Assembly (NCBI GenBank): GCA_010093605.1 | Contig: MU004185.1 | Span: 1,385,334 to 1,449,333, forward strand | Direction: 5' to 3' | Source: Lophium mytilinum | Lineage: Eukaryota; Ascomycota; Dothideomycetes; Mytilinidiales; Mytilinidiaceae | Length of the DNA: 64,000 nucleotides | Shown: positions 1 to 12,206 of the stretch, in pieces | Position numbering within the stretch: the first letter of the stretch is position 1 | How the letters are laid out: each line of letters opens with the position of its first letter | Notes under the pieces: model-generated | What the model saw: the letters and a program-made list of their open reading frames with translations, nothing else | Database searches by the model: none | What the model was told of the DNA's origin: nothing | Position numbers and translations under genes: made by a program

Positions 1-1319
1 GGCAGACGAGAGTCCGGCGAGTCGTCACTCACCAGCCGGGAAGAGCTCGTGTGTGCCCTGTTTGAGAGTCGGATGTGCCCGCAAGGGTGCTCAAGGTGAA
101 ACACGCGCGCAAGGAATAGTGATGTCGGGAGCAAGGATGCAAGAAAAGCACATGACATCGGCCGATGGGAGGCAGTTGATACTGGGAAGAGCATTGTATT
201 CCTGTACATAGAGAAGAGAAAGAATCTATGAATAGGAGAAACTTATCGAAACTAGTGATGCTGTTTGGGACGCATTATTTACAGTTTGGATCAAACGGTG
301 AGGGTCTCGGGCCTGCAGGATGGGCAACCTTGTTGCCGCAGCGACTCCCTCACGGCTCGACACGTCAATGGTGAGGCATGGAGGCTGAGCATCGTGACGT
401 TTGCAAGGCGATCCAACCAGCATAGTGCCGTCTACCCATTGGCGGCCGCAGGATATCGTGGATTCGTGAGGATGATAGCGGCCGTTGGCGGATGGACATG
501 CGCAGAGCCCACCCCACATGCGGCGGAGTGCATGCCGTCTCTCGTGCCGCGCGTGGCATCCAACGGCGTGACGGGTGATTTGGATGGGCTGTCGTACCGA
601 GCTTTGCCTGTGCAACTCTGGTGGCCCAGACGAGGCTGTCGCCGTGGTTTGCGCAACGGCAGACAGGCGGCCGGGTCGAGCGGCTCCATCGAATGGTTCG
701 AACAGCGGGCCGTCTGGGCATTCCTATACGGCAACTGCTTCATATGTACGATCGGGGAGCGCGCAGTGGAGCGCGTCTTGTCAGCTCGCACGCAGCAGAT
801 CTCATCTTAACGGCGGTGCGTTCGGCCAGCGAGAGGTCGCAGAGCGGGATCCCCTAGCAGGTCAAGCTTTTTAGCGTCCCTAAAGCAAATTAGCGACTTC
901 GGTCTGCGTTCCAATAGTTGCCCAGGCAAAATCCACAGCTTCACCCGCCCGTGCGACAGCGAGCCCCGAGCAGCCCCTTCACCTCCTCAAACACTCTGCA
1001 GGAGGGCTTCACGATCCTCAAACACTCTCGCTCGCTGTCCTCACCCCAAGTCACTCGTTCTAGCATTGCATTAGCCTCGTCGATAGCGTTCCTGCGCCCG
1101 CTGCAGTGAGCTAGGTACCGGCTCCTCACATCCCGCGCCACCACCAATCACCACATTCGACCCGTCTGCAACACTCCGCATCCTTGGAAAGCGTCATGCC
1201 CGCCTGGGCTTCCTCCTGACCGTCGTCTCTGGCCTGGCTCTTATCCTCCGACATCACCACCAACACCCACACCTCTACGGAACCCCCTCCTCCCACATCG
1301 CCGTCGCCCGGCTCAGGCA
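1..1319. other. Intergenic, upstream of RAX2
   Basis: No convincing gene. Several open frames overlap one another on both strands between 226 and 870, but none has recognisable domains or splice logic. At the very edge the minus strand is open from an ATG at 158 to base 1 and contains a GTGAGT donor-like site, so a gene starting here and running out of the window is possible but unproven. The last few hundred bases should hold the RAX2 promoter; no clear TATA box was picked out. Confidence 0.5.
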
Positions 1320-4300
1320 ATGAGGATGCTCTCCTCGTCGCTGGCCTCCCGGGCGAGCACTATTGCGACCCTCATCGCGTCACTCTGCCTTCTCCGTGGA
1401 GCGACCGCGTTCAATTTTGCTCCCATAGCTTCGCCCGATCTCGACTTGAAGAATCTCGGCCGCGTCGCCCTCGCCGGCGACTTCGACTCAATCTCACTCT
1501 ACCAATTCGAAGGACAGAACGAAAATGCCGCATCGCCGAGCGCTGGCTCGCTGCTCACCCGATTCCCCAATGGCGTCTTCACGTCACTGCAGGAAACCGA
1601 CGGCGAGATCCGCGCAATGTGCCCGTTCATCTCCAATGGTACACTGCAGGGTATAGTCTTCGGAGGAAACTTCACCAGCGTCGGCGGCGTCGCTGCGCAA
1701 GGCATCGCCCTTCTCAACGTCGACAACGCCAAAATTACCGCTCTCCCTGGCCTCAATGGATCTGTCAACGCCCTCATGTGCGACAAAGATACTAGTAGAG
1801 TCTACGTTGGAGGATCTTTCACTGGCGGCGGTGCGCAGAACGCAATTGTGTGGATAACGGACTGGACAAACATGCCATTCTCAGGATTTAATGGACCGGT
1901 TACGTCTATCGCAAAGGCTTCCAATGGCAACGTTATCTTCGGCGGAACGTTTGATGGATTGGGAAACACCACGACGCCGAAAGAGAAGGATGTCCAGGTC
2001 ATTCCGGTCAGCTCCGCCAATATCAGCGCCGTCGCAACGACGACGACCGCCGGCTTCACCGATCCACGAAACATCATCTGCAAGACTGGGTCACAGGATG
2101 GCCCAGGAAACACCTGGCTGTTGCAAGACAACGCTCCCGGGTTCTGGCAGGCGAACTTTGGATTTGGCTTCCAGCCGTCCAAGCTGCGTCTCTACAACAC
2201 TGTGCAGTCTGATCGAGGTACCAAGGAGTGGCGCTTCACTGCACTCCCTGACGGTGGCATCATGAACTTTACCTACACTAATACCGCTGGCGAGACGGCA
2301 TACTGCGATTCTAGATGTCCACTACCGCAGAACAACAACACCTTCCAGGACTTCCACTTCGTCAATACAGTTGGGATGAACAGCTTCCGCATCGACATCT
2401 CTGCCTGGTACGGGAAAGGAGCAGGGCTCAGTGGCATTGAGTTGTTTGAGAATGACATCTACTCGTTCGCTGTCAACGATTTCAACGAGCCTCTTTGCGA
2501 TGGTGTCAGTAGTACTGGAGCGAGCTCATCGTCTACTGGCCCCTGGAGTGTCTCCCCATCTGGACAAAGCAACGCTCAATACTTGACCGCCACCTTGCCA
2601 GGACCGAACATCACTGCCGACTCCGCCGAGGTCGTTTTCAAGCCTGACATCAAACAGTCTGGCAACTACACTGTCACCATCTTCACTCCCGGATGCACCA
2701 TAGACGGCAACACCTGTGCAACTCGTGGCCGGGTCAACGTCACGGGCAATATGGCTGCCTCGACTAGGTCGGGTGTGCAGCCATTCCAGTCCGTTCAGCT
2801 CTTCCAAACCAATATGTTCGACAAGTACGATCAGATCTATTACGGTTACGTGGATGCTAGCAACGACGCTTTCCGCCCTACTATTACGCTTACTCCCGTT
2901 GCTGGCCAGACAGGACCCTTGACAGTTGTAGCCCAGAGAGTCCGGTTCGAATTGAACTCCCCAACCACAGGCGGCATAAACGGCTTGTTCGAATATGAGG
3001 CAAACAAGCAGGTTGTCAGCAGCGACTTTTCTACTTCCGCTATTGACGTTGCCGGCGCCGGTTTGAGTCCTAGTCAGGCTCCAGTCACGTCTCTTATTGT
3101 AGATGGTGACACCTTGTACGTCGGCGGCAACTTCACAGGCGACGGATTCAGCAACATCTTCTCAGTTAGTGGCGGAAATGCAACCAGCCTTCCCGGAAAA
3201 GGCCTGGACTCAGAAGTTTTGACGTTGTACCAGAATGCTAGCACCCTTTATGTCGGCGGTAACTTTACCAATACCGAGGATGGCAAGAGTATCGGCCTGA
3301 AGGGCGTTGCTGCGTATTCGACCACTACCAAGGCATGGCAGCCTCTTGGCGGCGGTGTCAATGGAGTAGTCATGTATCTGGTGCCTGTCCCTCTCAACTT
3401 CACTGGAGAGAACGCCGCAGAAGAATGCCTGTATGTCAGCGGTACTTTCGACAGCGTGTTCGGCTTCGGCAATGACAAGACGTTCTCGGCGGACAATTCC
3501 GCCATTTGGGTCCCGTCTCGCCAGAATTGGCTACACAACCTCAACCTCACCACTATCTCCATCTCCGGCGTGCTTATGGCCCAATCCGAAATTCCTGGCT
3601 CCGCACCAATCTTCTCTGGATCCGTCAGCTCCCAAGCCTTTGGCGCGAGTGGTGCAATACAGCTTACTTCGGGCAAATCTATGGGACTCGGACAGTACCC
3701 GATCAGCGTTCAACCACAAAGTTCGTCCGTCTCGTTGCGCAAGCGAGCTATCAATGGCCAGCAAACTATTTCTGGGGTTGTGACTGGTCTCATTTACACG
3801 GAAAACAACCTGAATATCACGCTCTTGGCTGGCCACTTTGCCGCCACTGGATCTGATGGTGCCAATATCACAAACTTGTTATTCGTCAATGGCTCAAACT
3901 CCGACAGTGTTACTGGAATGGGTGACGGTATTGACTCGGATTCCGTATTCCTGTCCCTCGCAGCTTATGGAACAACTCTGTTTGCGGGAGGTGTCATATC
4001 CGGGAAGGTTGATAACAACGACATCGAGGGATTGGTTCTTTACGATCTCAACAACGCCACATATGCCAACACTCAGCCCGCTGGCCTTCAGGGCAGCGAC
4101 GCCGCAGTGACCGCTATTGCACCCAAGCCGGATTCCAAGGACGTTTACATCGGCGGAAACTTCCTGTCGGCGGGAGCTTTAAGTTGCCCATCTGTGTGCA
4201 TCTGGAGTACCGAACGCAGTCAGTGGGTGTCGCCTGGGGATGGTCTCTCAGGCAACGTCTCTTCCATGACCTGGATCTCCAACAACAACCTTCTTATCGC

Positions 4301-5151
4301 TGGAAACCTTACCGTTAATGGTAATACCACAACCCTGGTAACATTCAACGCTCAGAAGCATGAATTTACCGAGTTCTCTGGAGCTAGCACCGTTCCTGGT
4401 GCAGTTACTGCGTTCTGCCCCGCAAACAACGATGGCTCGCAGTTCTGGGTCGCTGGCACCGCTAGCAACGACACGGCTTTCCTGGAGAAGTTCGATGGTG
4501 AGAAATGGGTCCCAGCTGCTACTGGCCTCGGTGCAGGTACCGACATCCGCGGTCTCCAAGTCCTCTCTCTATCCAAGGATCACGACAAGACCGATCTCCT
4601 TGAGAATGACCAGATTCTACTTGTCTTAGGACAGGTCAACGTCACCGGCTTCGGCAACGCATCTGCGGTATTGTTTAATGGAACGGCCTTTACCCCCTTC
4701 ATCCTGTCGAATACGGGTACCAATAGCCCAGGAAGCCTATCCCAAGCCTTCGTAGAGAACCCTCAGAACTTCTTCAGCACCAAGAGTAGGTTCACCATTT
4801 TCGTCAACGACTACGATCGGAGGAGCCTCTAGTCACATTTCTTACTCCCTTATCCCCCTTCCCATGCACCCCCATGCCCAATGTATTATAGCTCTGGAAC
4901 CTCGACTAACCGTCTTAGAAAAACATCTTGCCCTCGGCTTCGTCGTCCTCATCGGCCTGGCTATCGCTCTTGCCATCACCTTCCTCGTTGTCGTCCTCGG
5001 CATTCTCGCCGAACGACTGCGCAAAAAGCAGCAAGGCTACGTGCCGGCCAACCAACAGATGTTCGACAAGAGCAGCAACCTCAATCGGGTTCCGCCGGAA
5101 CACTTGTTCGGCACGCTACACGGCAACGGCAACGGGCGAGGTCCACTCTGA
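1320..5151 (+). CDS. RAX2: RAX2-like cortical polarity marker protein
   Basis: Two exons, 1320-4785 and 4919-5151, give 1232 aa; the 133-nt intron starts GTAGGT and ends CTTAG. RAX2 proteins are large type I membrane glycoproteins that mark sites of polarised growth, budding or septation together with RAX1. The sequence shows an N-terminal signal peptide (about residues 1-30), a long extracellular part with many repeated blade-like motifs of the form VGGSFT, GGNFT and YIGGNF, and dozens of N-x-S/T sites. The second exon supplies the single transmembrane helix (about 1160-1187, LALGFVVLIGLAIALAITF onwards) and a cytosolic tail of about 45 residues. Without the intron the protein would stop at 4832 and lack its anchor, which supports the splice. 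The start is the first ATG and is followed directly by the hydrophobic signal. Length and architecture fit the family well. It converges on ERO1 downstream. Confidence 0.93.
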
Positions 5152-6374
5152 TGCTAAGGAACTACTTGAAGCATCTCTCTTCTTTACGACGTCACGGGCT
5201 TGTGGGGGGTTTTTCCGACACTTTGTACAAAGTTTCCGTCACGGAGTTTCAATGGTACGGAACCGGGGCGCACCCGGAATTGGGAGGGACGAGAAAAGTC
5301 CTCTCTTGTCGATCGATTTTGGTTTCCCATATGGTACGTATGGGTGTGCATCTAGAGGCGTTCTGCGTGGTTTTTATCTTGCCCAATATGCCCCACAACA
5401 TCCCCTGGCGGTTTGCTGGATTCGTGGTTCCGCTGGAAGGCGGTGGATGGTTAGGAACAGTGGTTCGGTTGGTGGGTTGCAAATTCTCTGGACTGGCGAC
5501 CGGAAAACAATCCTCGACCAACTTTCTCCTGGACCGGCGACTTTACAGCTTCGTCGCATGCATAGCGACTCCCCCTCTACTCGACTTTCCCCTTTTTTCT
5601 TGTGTGTTGTTTTCTCTCTCTCTCTCTCGCCCACAGCAGCCTTTTTTGGTCTTGCTCTTCTTGATACCACGGATACGATTGCCTACCCGAAACTCGAATC
5701 GCACCGACTATACTCCGCCGTTTTAATGTGTTACTTTCCAATACCTTTTCCGGGCGATGCGATGGATGGGAGGATGGCAAGTAGGTTGGATGGATGGTGG
5801 ATGAGTGGCGATGAGTCGGTGGATGTAATTAATTGGGCGGGAGATGGGGATATGCGGTGTTAGAGCGACGTCTCGCTCTGACTGGGGAGGGATGAGAGCG
5901 AAGTGGCGTGCATGGGTTCCTTAGCTATGGGGGGTATGCTAAGGGTAGATAGCATTGAATGGATATTCAATGGGAAAACTTTATATGAGTGGTGTACTTG
6001 GTGTGGTGTTCGTGTTGGTGATGCTTGCGTGCTTTTAGGGAGTCAGCCCGCGAAGAGCAGACTACTACAACTGGAGTCTCGGAGGGAGAGGTGCCCACGT
6101 GAGGGCAACAAGAGATCACAGTCGTGCAGACTTCTCCTTTGTTACCATTTACCGTTTAGTCACGTGTCCTCTAATCAGCTACTGCTTACAAAACGTATGG
6201 GACGGTGACAATAGTGTACGTTCGTCTGGCCAAGCGATATATCAAAGACTGAAGTATCTACACCACGAAGCAAAAACGCCCTCTCCAATGCTCCCGATCA
6301 AAAAACTCCGGTCATGGTGTTCCCTTCCAATGCCCGAAGCGCCTTTCATAATGCTTTGCACATATCCATCTAAT
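5152..6374. other. Convergent intergenic region RAX2/ERO1
   Basis: Holds the 3' ends of two convergent genes. Long overlapping open frames (4881-5863 on +, several on -) are rich in Ser, Arg and Pro, show no domain and overlap the RAX2 last exon in other frames, so they are treated as noise. A short TC dinucleotide run lies at about 5613-5628. Nothing else is seen. Confidence 0.6.
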
Positions 6375-8375
6375 CTAAAGCTCATCCCGCCTCGGAAACT
6401 TAAACTCCCAGCTCCGCGGCCGCATCGGCAGCCCGAGCCAGTAGTCCCAAACGCGGGACATCTCAATAATGAAGATCTTGAACCTATAACCAGTAATGGA
6501 ATTGTCAGTTTTGCGTTCCACTGACTTTTTGAAAGATTGTGCCGACGGTGGGATATCGGTAGAAACTCACACTTTCTCGGGTATCGCCAACCAGCTCTTG
6601 AACACGTAGATGAAGGCGCGGGAGACGAGATCGTACTCCTCCCAAAACTCCTCCATGAACGTGAGGCCCGCGCGGTTCGAGCGCGTGAAGTCAGGGAAGC
6701 CATCATCATCACCCTCGGGCTCCTGCGCGTCCTTCTCCGCGTCGACGTCGAGGGAGAGCTTTGCTTTGACGGCTTCCGCTTCCTCCGTCGGCCACGCCTC
6801 GACCGTCTTGACGCCGTCGCGCTCGTCGATCATGCGGCGGAAGTGCTTGATCGCCGTCAGGCTGTGGGAAAGGCGGTCCATGGTGTTGAGCAGCGCGACG
6901 AGCTCGGTGCGACGCAGCGGCGGGTCTTTGCTGGAGTCGTTCTCGTCGAACTCGAAGAGGACTTTGAGCGCGGTGCCGTAGCCGGCTGTTTGCACTTTGC
7001 CCCATAGCCGGCACTTGTCGCAGCCGACGCAGTCCATGATGCGCGATACGTTGCGGAAGCGGTTGCGGAAGTCTTCTTTCAGCGTGACGCCGGCCCCCGG
7101 CTCGCGGAACATGACGGACTCATCGAAGATGGCGGCGCCGGAGGGCATGGCGGAGGCGAGGCGGAGCACCATGGCTTTGGTGATTTGGTCCTGCTCGGGG
7201 TCGGCCGAGCAGAACTCGTAGTCGGCGACGTGCTGTTTTATCTTGCCGACGGCGCGCAGGATGAGGGCGTAGTTGAAGTAGAGGTTCGAGATGCGGTCGG
7301 GGAATTTGTGCAGGCGTTGTTCGTAGCAGGCGAGGTTGGGGGACCATTCGCCCGTGGTTTGGTTGAGGTAGTCCCAGCATAGGTGGGAGGAGATGGAGGC
7401 GTGCATGCCGCTGACTACGCGGTAGAAGACGCGCTTCTCGACGCAGTCGTCGTCGAATTCTATGGGTTCGAAGCCGGACGAGCCGCCCTGCGCGATGGCG
7501 GATTGGACGCTGGCTTGCACGCTTTGCTCGCGTAGGATGTTCCCTAGAGCATTCGCGGCTTCGAAATTGGGTCCTCCAAAGCCCCCGAGGAGGTTGTTGC
7601 CGCTGGATAGTTCCGCAGGTTTCGCTGGCTTGGAGAAGCAGTTTTCGCGGTATATGGCTTCCCAGACCTGCTGAGACCCAGCACCGGCATAACCAGTGAA
7701 GCGCTCCGGATTGTCCTTCAGGCTCACGTAGTCGCCTTTTGCGCTTGCCCCCTCATCGTCCGGCACGCAGAAGTCTCGCTCGTCGCATTCGTCGTCGTAT
7801 TCCACCACACAGCTCTCTCCAACATTTTCTCCCAGCTTGCCCTGTAAAGGCTTGGCTTTACGCTCTTTCTGCTGTCTCTTGCCAGGGTGCTGGGCTGTTG
7901 GTCCCTCCAGTCTTCCCAACTCATGTGCCCGCCAGACTAGCGGAATGTCCTCTTCATTCTCTAACGTATTCACAGCACAGGCGCGGTTCCCACACATGCC
8001 ATTCTCGTCGGACCAGAAGGGGCATTTCTTATTAAACAGGTTCAGGCGGTAGTGGGAGAAGAAGTCGGTATTCTGGGTAATCGAGTGGAGGTACGGGTGG
8101 ATGGCGTCGTTGAGGCTCTCGAGGGTGGAGTAGGAGGCACAAGCATCAGACACAATAGCCCCAGGTTCAAACTGCGGCACACGTTTAGGACTCTTCCTCT
8201 GGATCTGGATCTGGATCTCCACGGCGCCCGCGGGCGCGGGGCACGTGAAGGAGAGGTTGCTTACTTCGCACACGTTCGGTGGGAGCGGATGTGACTTGGT
8301 GGCATGCGATGCCGCGCGCGACGTCCCAAGCAGTGCGAACACTGCCAGGTAGAAGCCGTGCGCTGCGGTTCGCAT
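6375..8375 (-). CDS. ERO1: ER thiol oxidase Ero1 with C-terminal RDEL
   Basis: Exons 6571-8375 and 6375-6483 (intron 87 nt, GTGAGT..TATAG) give 637 aa. Ero1 is the FAD-dependent oxidase of the ER lumen that reoxidises protein disulfide isomerase and passes electrons to oxygen. Visible features are a signal peptide (residues 1-22), the N-terminal shuttle and structural cysteines in KKCPFW..MCGNRAC (C118, C128, C133), and the active-site motif CVGCDKC (C449, C452, C455) followed by RLWGKVQTAGYGTALK. The short second exon adds VWDYWLG and ends in Arg-Arg-Asp-Glu-Leu then stop. RDEL is a plausible KDEL-receptor retrieval signal, which would give this copy a direct retention device. Without the splice the protein would end at 6567 after PEKV. 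The Gln/Ile-rich stretch near residue 55 comes from a GGATCT hexamer repeat in the DNA. Confidence 0.95.
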
Positions 8376-9001
8376 GGTGCTGTTGCTGTCCGAGCCAGGC
8401 CTTGAGGTACTCCAGGTATTAGCAGAGGTCCATCCAGTCCAGAGTCCGAGGCGGAGAGTCCTACTTACAGGCAGAGCACTCTGATCGAATATATGTATAT
8501 TCGGCGTTTACGAGCGGGTCGGAGGGATTGGCCAATCGCCTTATTGAAAGTTCGGGGTCAAAGAGGACAAATGGGGGTGCTAGGAAGTGGGTGTTGAGGA
8601 CATGGGCGTGGCGGTCGAGACAAAGGAAGGAGGCTATTCAAGGGCAATATAAATTAATTGAGGGAGCGATACATGACACGGGGAGGACAGCAATATGTTA
8701 GTGAAACTCTTAGAGTGATTATATTTGGAGCTATACAGGGGCGGCTACAGATTGGAAATCAGGCCATGCTGTTGGTTTGGAATCTGTCCTTTTGCGCCAC
8801 CACGCACCGCCACCGGACGAGATTGATGCGCGGAGGGTGGCGGCGGGAAGCGATCCATGTCTTTCAGACCCTTGCAATATCAGACGACGAAGGGCCTATC
8901 GAATGCTTTAAGTGACACGTTGGTATGCACCCATAAACTTGGCTCACTTTTCTACCATCCTGAAATCCCTGGGATAGACCAGCCCGAACCTTTAACAGAA
9001 A
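8376..9001. other. Divergent intergenic region ERO1/rhodanese-like
   Basis: About 630 bp between two divergently transcribed genes; must contain both promoters. No ER-stress element or clear TATA box was identified with confidence. Confidence 0.55.
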
Positions 9002-9668
9002 ATGGCACAAGAAGCACCACCATCCACTGCTCCATGGCACGCTGCATTCCCCTCTCCACAGCACACTGCGCCGCTCGTCACACGCGAAGACGCTCTTGCA
9101 GAGCTCGGGTCGGGAAGACTGCTTCTCGTTGACGTGCGCCGGACCGACTACGAGGGGGGGACTATCAAAGGGAGTCTTAATCTGCCGGCACACAGTTTCT
9201 ACTTGAACCGGGCCGCGCTCTACGACCTCTGTACGCGAGCTGGAGTTAAGGATGTGGCGTTCTATTGCGGTACGTATTCTGCTTAGGCTCTCATAAGGCT
9301 GAATAGGCTCGAGAGCCTCATCGGCACGTGGTGGCTCGTGGAGGGCGCTTGTGTTACCTTCTAGAACTATTCTATGAGACAAAGAATGAAGCGGGAGTTG
9401 CAATACACCATCGGAGGCTTGTCATGGGTGGCATTCCGGATATCTGTTGTCCCCACGCTGAAGCTTGGCCATAGGTTCGTCCAACGGTCGAGGCCCCCGG
9501 TGTTCGGGCTGGTTCGCGGACTTCATATCCGAAAAGGGGGGCGAATCGTCTATACGGGCGTTGACTCTAGATGGTGGGATCAAGGGCTGGGTCAATGCAG
9601 GTGGAAAGTTCCTCGAGAGCATGGAGGGATTTGAGCCGGAATATTGGAAGCAGTTTGCACAAGAATGA
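9002..9668 (+). CDS. CDC25-like rhodanese-domain phosphatase/arsenate reductase
   Basis: Exons 9002-9269 and 9475-9668 (205-nt intron, GTACGT..CATAG) give 153 aa, a single rhodanese domain. The first exon holds the LLVDVRRTDYEGGTIKGSLNLPA core with the CDC25-type CH2A region. The splice restores the catalytic loop FYCGSSNGRGPR, that is Cys-x5-Arg with the extra residue typical of CDC25 and Acr2/Ych1-type enzymes rather than the six-residue thiosulfate sulfurtransferase loop. Small fungal proteins of this type act as phosphatases or arsenate reductases. The sequence alone cannot choose between them, and there is no neighbouring arsenite pump (ACR3) to support the arsenate role. The start codon follows AAA, a good fungal context. 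The C-terminus GFEPEYWKQF fits family ends. Confidence 0.85.
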
Positions 9669-10233
9669 GCCACTTGTTAGATGCTACTCTATCCTAATCA
9701 ACGTGCCTCAACTAAAAGATTCCTTCGAACACATAGCTTCAAGATGACGCAGGTACCGTTGATTAGAAAAGACGTCCGTGAGCTGACTACACTTGCGGAA
9801 CCTACAGCAGCCCCTAATTGTAGTAGTCTGTACGACTTTATCCACATCATTTCAGGATAGCGCTAACTGAGGTGATCTGGCGATATTACCATTTGCTCTA
9901 ATGCAGAACCTCCATCTCGCTCAAAATTGTAAAAGTCAATCAAGGCTTTTTATAAAGTTCCAGACACTTCCACACAAGATCGTAGCTTGCTCAATTTTCT
10001 TGAGGACGGCACGAGCCCTTCTTGAGGTTAACGGATTCAACTACCATAACTCTAATCTATAGATTTCTGTAGTGAATCAGATTGTATTCAAGCGATATGG
10101 TGAGCTGATGTCAGGGTCCAAAAGGCCCAAGCTTCGACCTCACCCCTGTGTTCAGCCTCGCAGATCATAAGCAACATCTCAATTGAGCTGCACACAAGAC
10201 GGCCGTCAGATTCATCCTTCAGCCCCATTCTCA
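9669..10233. other. Intergenic, upstream of ERG26-like gene
   Basis: About 560 bp, moderately AT-rich, with no open frame worth calling. It contains the promoter of the downstream sterol dehydrogenase gene. A non-ATG open stretch continues the ERG26 frame upstream to about 10183, but the first ATG in frame is at 10234. Confidence 0.55.
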
Positions 10234-11493
10234 ATGGCTCTCCCCTCCTCGCAAGTGCCTTCGCTAGGCCATGTTCTCGTAACGGGCGGCTGCGGCTTCC
10301 TGGGCCACCACATCGTCGATCTCCTGCTGGAACGTCACCCTCAGACCCGCGTCTCCGTACTCGACCTCCGCACGACCTCGAACCGCAGCTCGAACCCCAA
10401 TGTCTTCTACTACGATGGCGATCTCACAGACAAGGATGCGACCAAGGCGCTCTTCCAGAAATTGAAGCCTGAGGTGGTGATACATACCGCAAGCCCTCAC
10501 CACAGTGCAAAAAATGATATCCTGTATAAGGTGAATGTGGATGGGACGAAGGCGCTACTGGAGGTGTCCCAAGAGACGGGTGTCAAGACCTTCGTGCATA
10601 CGAGCTCTGCAAGCGTCATACATAACCCCGAGGAAGAACTAGTCAATGCGGACGAGACATATCCATTGATCGCGGGAAAGGAACAACCTGAATATTATAC
10701 CAGCACAAAGGTGGGTAACATCCCCTGTTATTCATTGCGCATTCGCTGTGGTATTGCTGGCTTCTACTAGTCTCTCGTAAAGCACATTACATTGTCATAG
10801 GTATCTCATACGTAGAGCGCTAATTGAACACAACATCAGGTCTGGGCCGAATCAGCCGTCCTCGCTGCCAACCGTACTCCTGCCTCTTTCCTCACCTGCG
10901 CTATCCGTCCTGCTGGAATATTCGGCGAAGGCGACGTCCAATTGCTGCCCAAGATGCTGAGCGCCTACTTCAAAGGCCAGCATAAGTTTCAGATCGGCGA
11001 GAATAAGAACCTCTTCGATTTCACCTACGTGAAGAACGTCGCTCACGCGCATCTCCTCGCCGTTGTCGCTCTCCTTACTACCCACAAAAAGCTTCCATCG
11101 ATTCCTCTCGACACAGAGCGGGTGGATGGTGAGGCATTCCTAGTCACCAACGGCCAGCCAGTATACTTCTGGGACTTTCCTCGCCAGGCATGGAAGGAGG
11201 CGGGCAACACGCTGCCTATTGAATCCGTCTGGCACTTGAGTTTCGGGACTATGATGGTGGTGGGAAGCTTGCTGGAGTCGGCATGCTGGCTACTGGGAAA
11301 GACGCCGAATCTCAACAGGCAACAGGTTCAATACAGCTGCTGGACGCGATATTACAACATTGACAAGGCGAAAAGGAGGTTGGGTTACAAACCTATCGTG
11401 CCGCTCGAGGAGGGGATCAAGAGGGGAGTGAGGTACATCTTAGAGCAAAGGGAGAAAGAGGCAAACGGGCTTGCAGCGAAGAAGAACTTATAA
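10234..11493 (+). CDS. ERG26: ERG26-type sterol C-3 dehydrogenase (decarboxylating)
   Basis: Exons 10234-10710 and 10840-11493 (129-nt intron, GTGGGT..ATCAG) give 376 aa. This is an extended short-chain dehydrogenase of the 3-beta-HSD family, most like sterol-4-alpha-carboxylate 3-dehydrogenase. That enzyme works at the ER in C4-demethylation of ergosterol precursors with ERG25 and ERG27. Visible features are the Rossmann motif VTGGCGFLGHH near residue 20, an acidic residue after beta-2 (VLDLR, favouring NAD), and the catalytic Tyr-x3-Lys in YTSTK (Tyr155, Lys159). The exon junction falls exactly after the catalytic lysine. RPAGIFGEGD and the YVKNVAHAHLLA segment follow as in the family. A hydrophobic stretch near residue 290 fits ER membrane association. 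Fungal paralogues of this family exist, so a secondary role is possible. Confidence 0.85.
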
Positions 11494-11856
11494 GCTCTAC
11501 TATACGAATTTAGTGTTATGACAATCGGCTTGCTTGTAATGTACGTAATGGGAAGGGTGTGTGTGTGCATAGTACGTTCTACATCTCTATTACCCGTATA
11601 ATGCTAGTATGTATGTCATAGAAAAGCATTTCTTTGGGGAAATTCATCGCGTGTCTGTGAAAGCTCTTACGCATCGAATTTCAAGAAAGTAATATAGTTA
11701 TCATTCAACACTGTTCTAACGCCATTTCAACTTTGTGAGAGCTCCAGCATCAAAATACTACCCCGGATCCTACGTATGTACGTAAAAATGACAGAGGGTG
11801 ATGTGTATCCCCTTCTCTACCTCTTCTTTCGATTCTGTGCCGCGACTTGACTATTA
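11494..11856. other. Intergenic, 3' of ERG26-like gene
   Basis: AT-rich 3' flanking sequence with TATGT/TACGTA-rich stretches near 11540-11610 that could serve for polyadenylation. No gene seen. Confidence 0.5.
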
Positions 11857-12135
11857 TTAAACATTGCCAGTGATCTTGCGCTTGACGATACAGCCCAGGT
11901 TCTGTCTTTTCCTCCTACCCCCACTCGTCCAGTCGATCGGTCCCGCGGGTGTCTCAGGCGTCTCAATCTCCTCTTTCTCAAGCTTGCGCTTCTTCGTGAA
12001 AGCTTGGCGAGAGAGCTCAACTACTATTGAGAGATCGTTCACCTTGACTTTCAAAGCATACGGGAAACCCAGCTTGTTCTTCAACGCCGCCTCACCACTG
12101 GCCGCAGACTTGTCCAACAACTTGTCAGACAACAC
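11857..12135 (-). pseudogene. Open frame, possible C-terminal remnant of YJU2 copy
   Basis: An open stretch of about 92 codons without an ATG start at its beginning. It ends with a basic tail (QAFTKKRKLEKEE, then GGRRKRQNLGCIVKRK). Fungal YJU2/CCDC94 proteins also end in a basic, low-complexity tail, and the frame has the same strand and order as the YJU2 N-terminal remnant at 12760-13164. I therefore infer it may be the C-terminal end of the same degraded copy, separated by about 600 bp of other sequence. A YAG just upstream (around 12136-12138) could be an old splice acceptor. The resemblance is weak and it may be an unrelated open frame. Confidence 0.3.
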
Positions 12136-12206
12136 CTACTCGCCCACCCTAGACTCGGCCTTAACTCGGTATGCCTCCTCTCAATCCATCTCACCTCTTG
12201 CTCACC

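Noticed and set aside
226-874. Cluster of overlapping open frames at the left edge
   Set aside because: Open on both strands at once, without domain, splice logic or good start context; most likely GC-rich chance frames.
4881-5863. Two long plus-strand open frames after RAX2
   Set aside because: They overlap the RAX2 transmembrane exon in other frames, have no domain and show biased Ser/Arg/Pro composition; they are shadows plus 3' flanking sequence.
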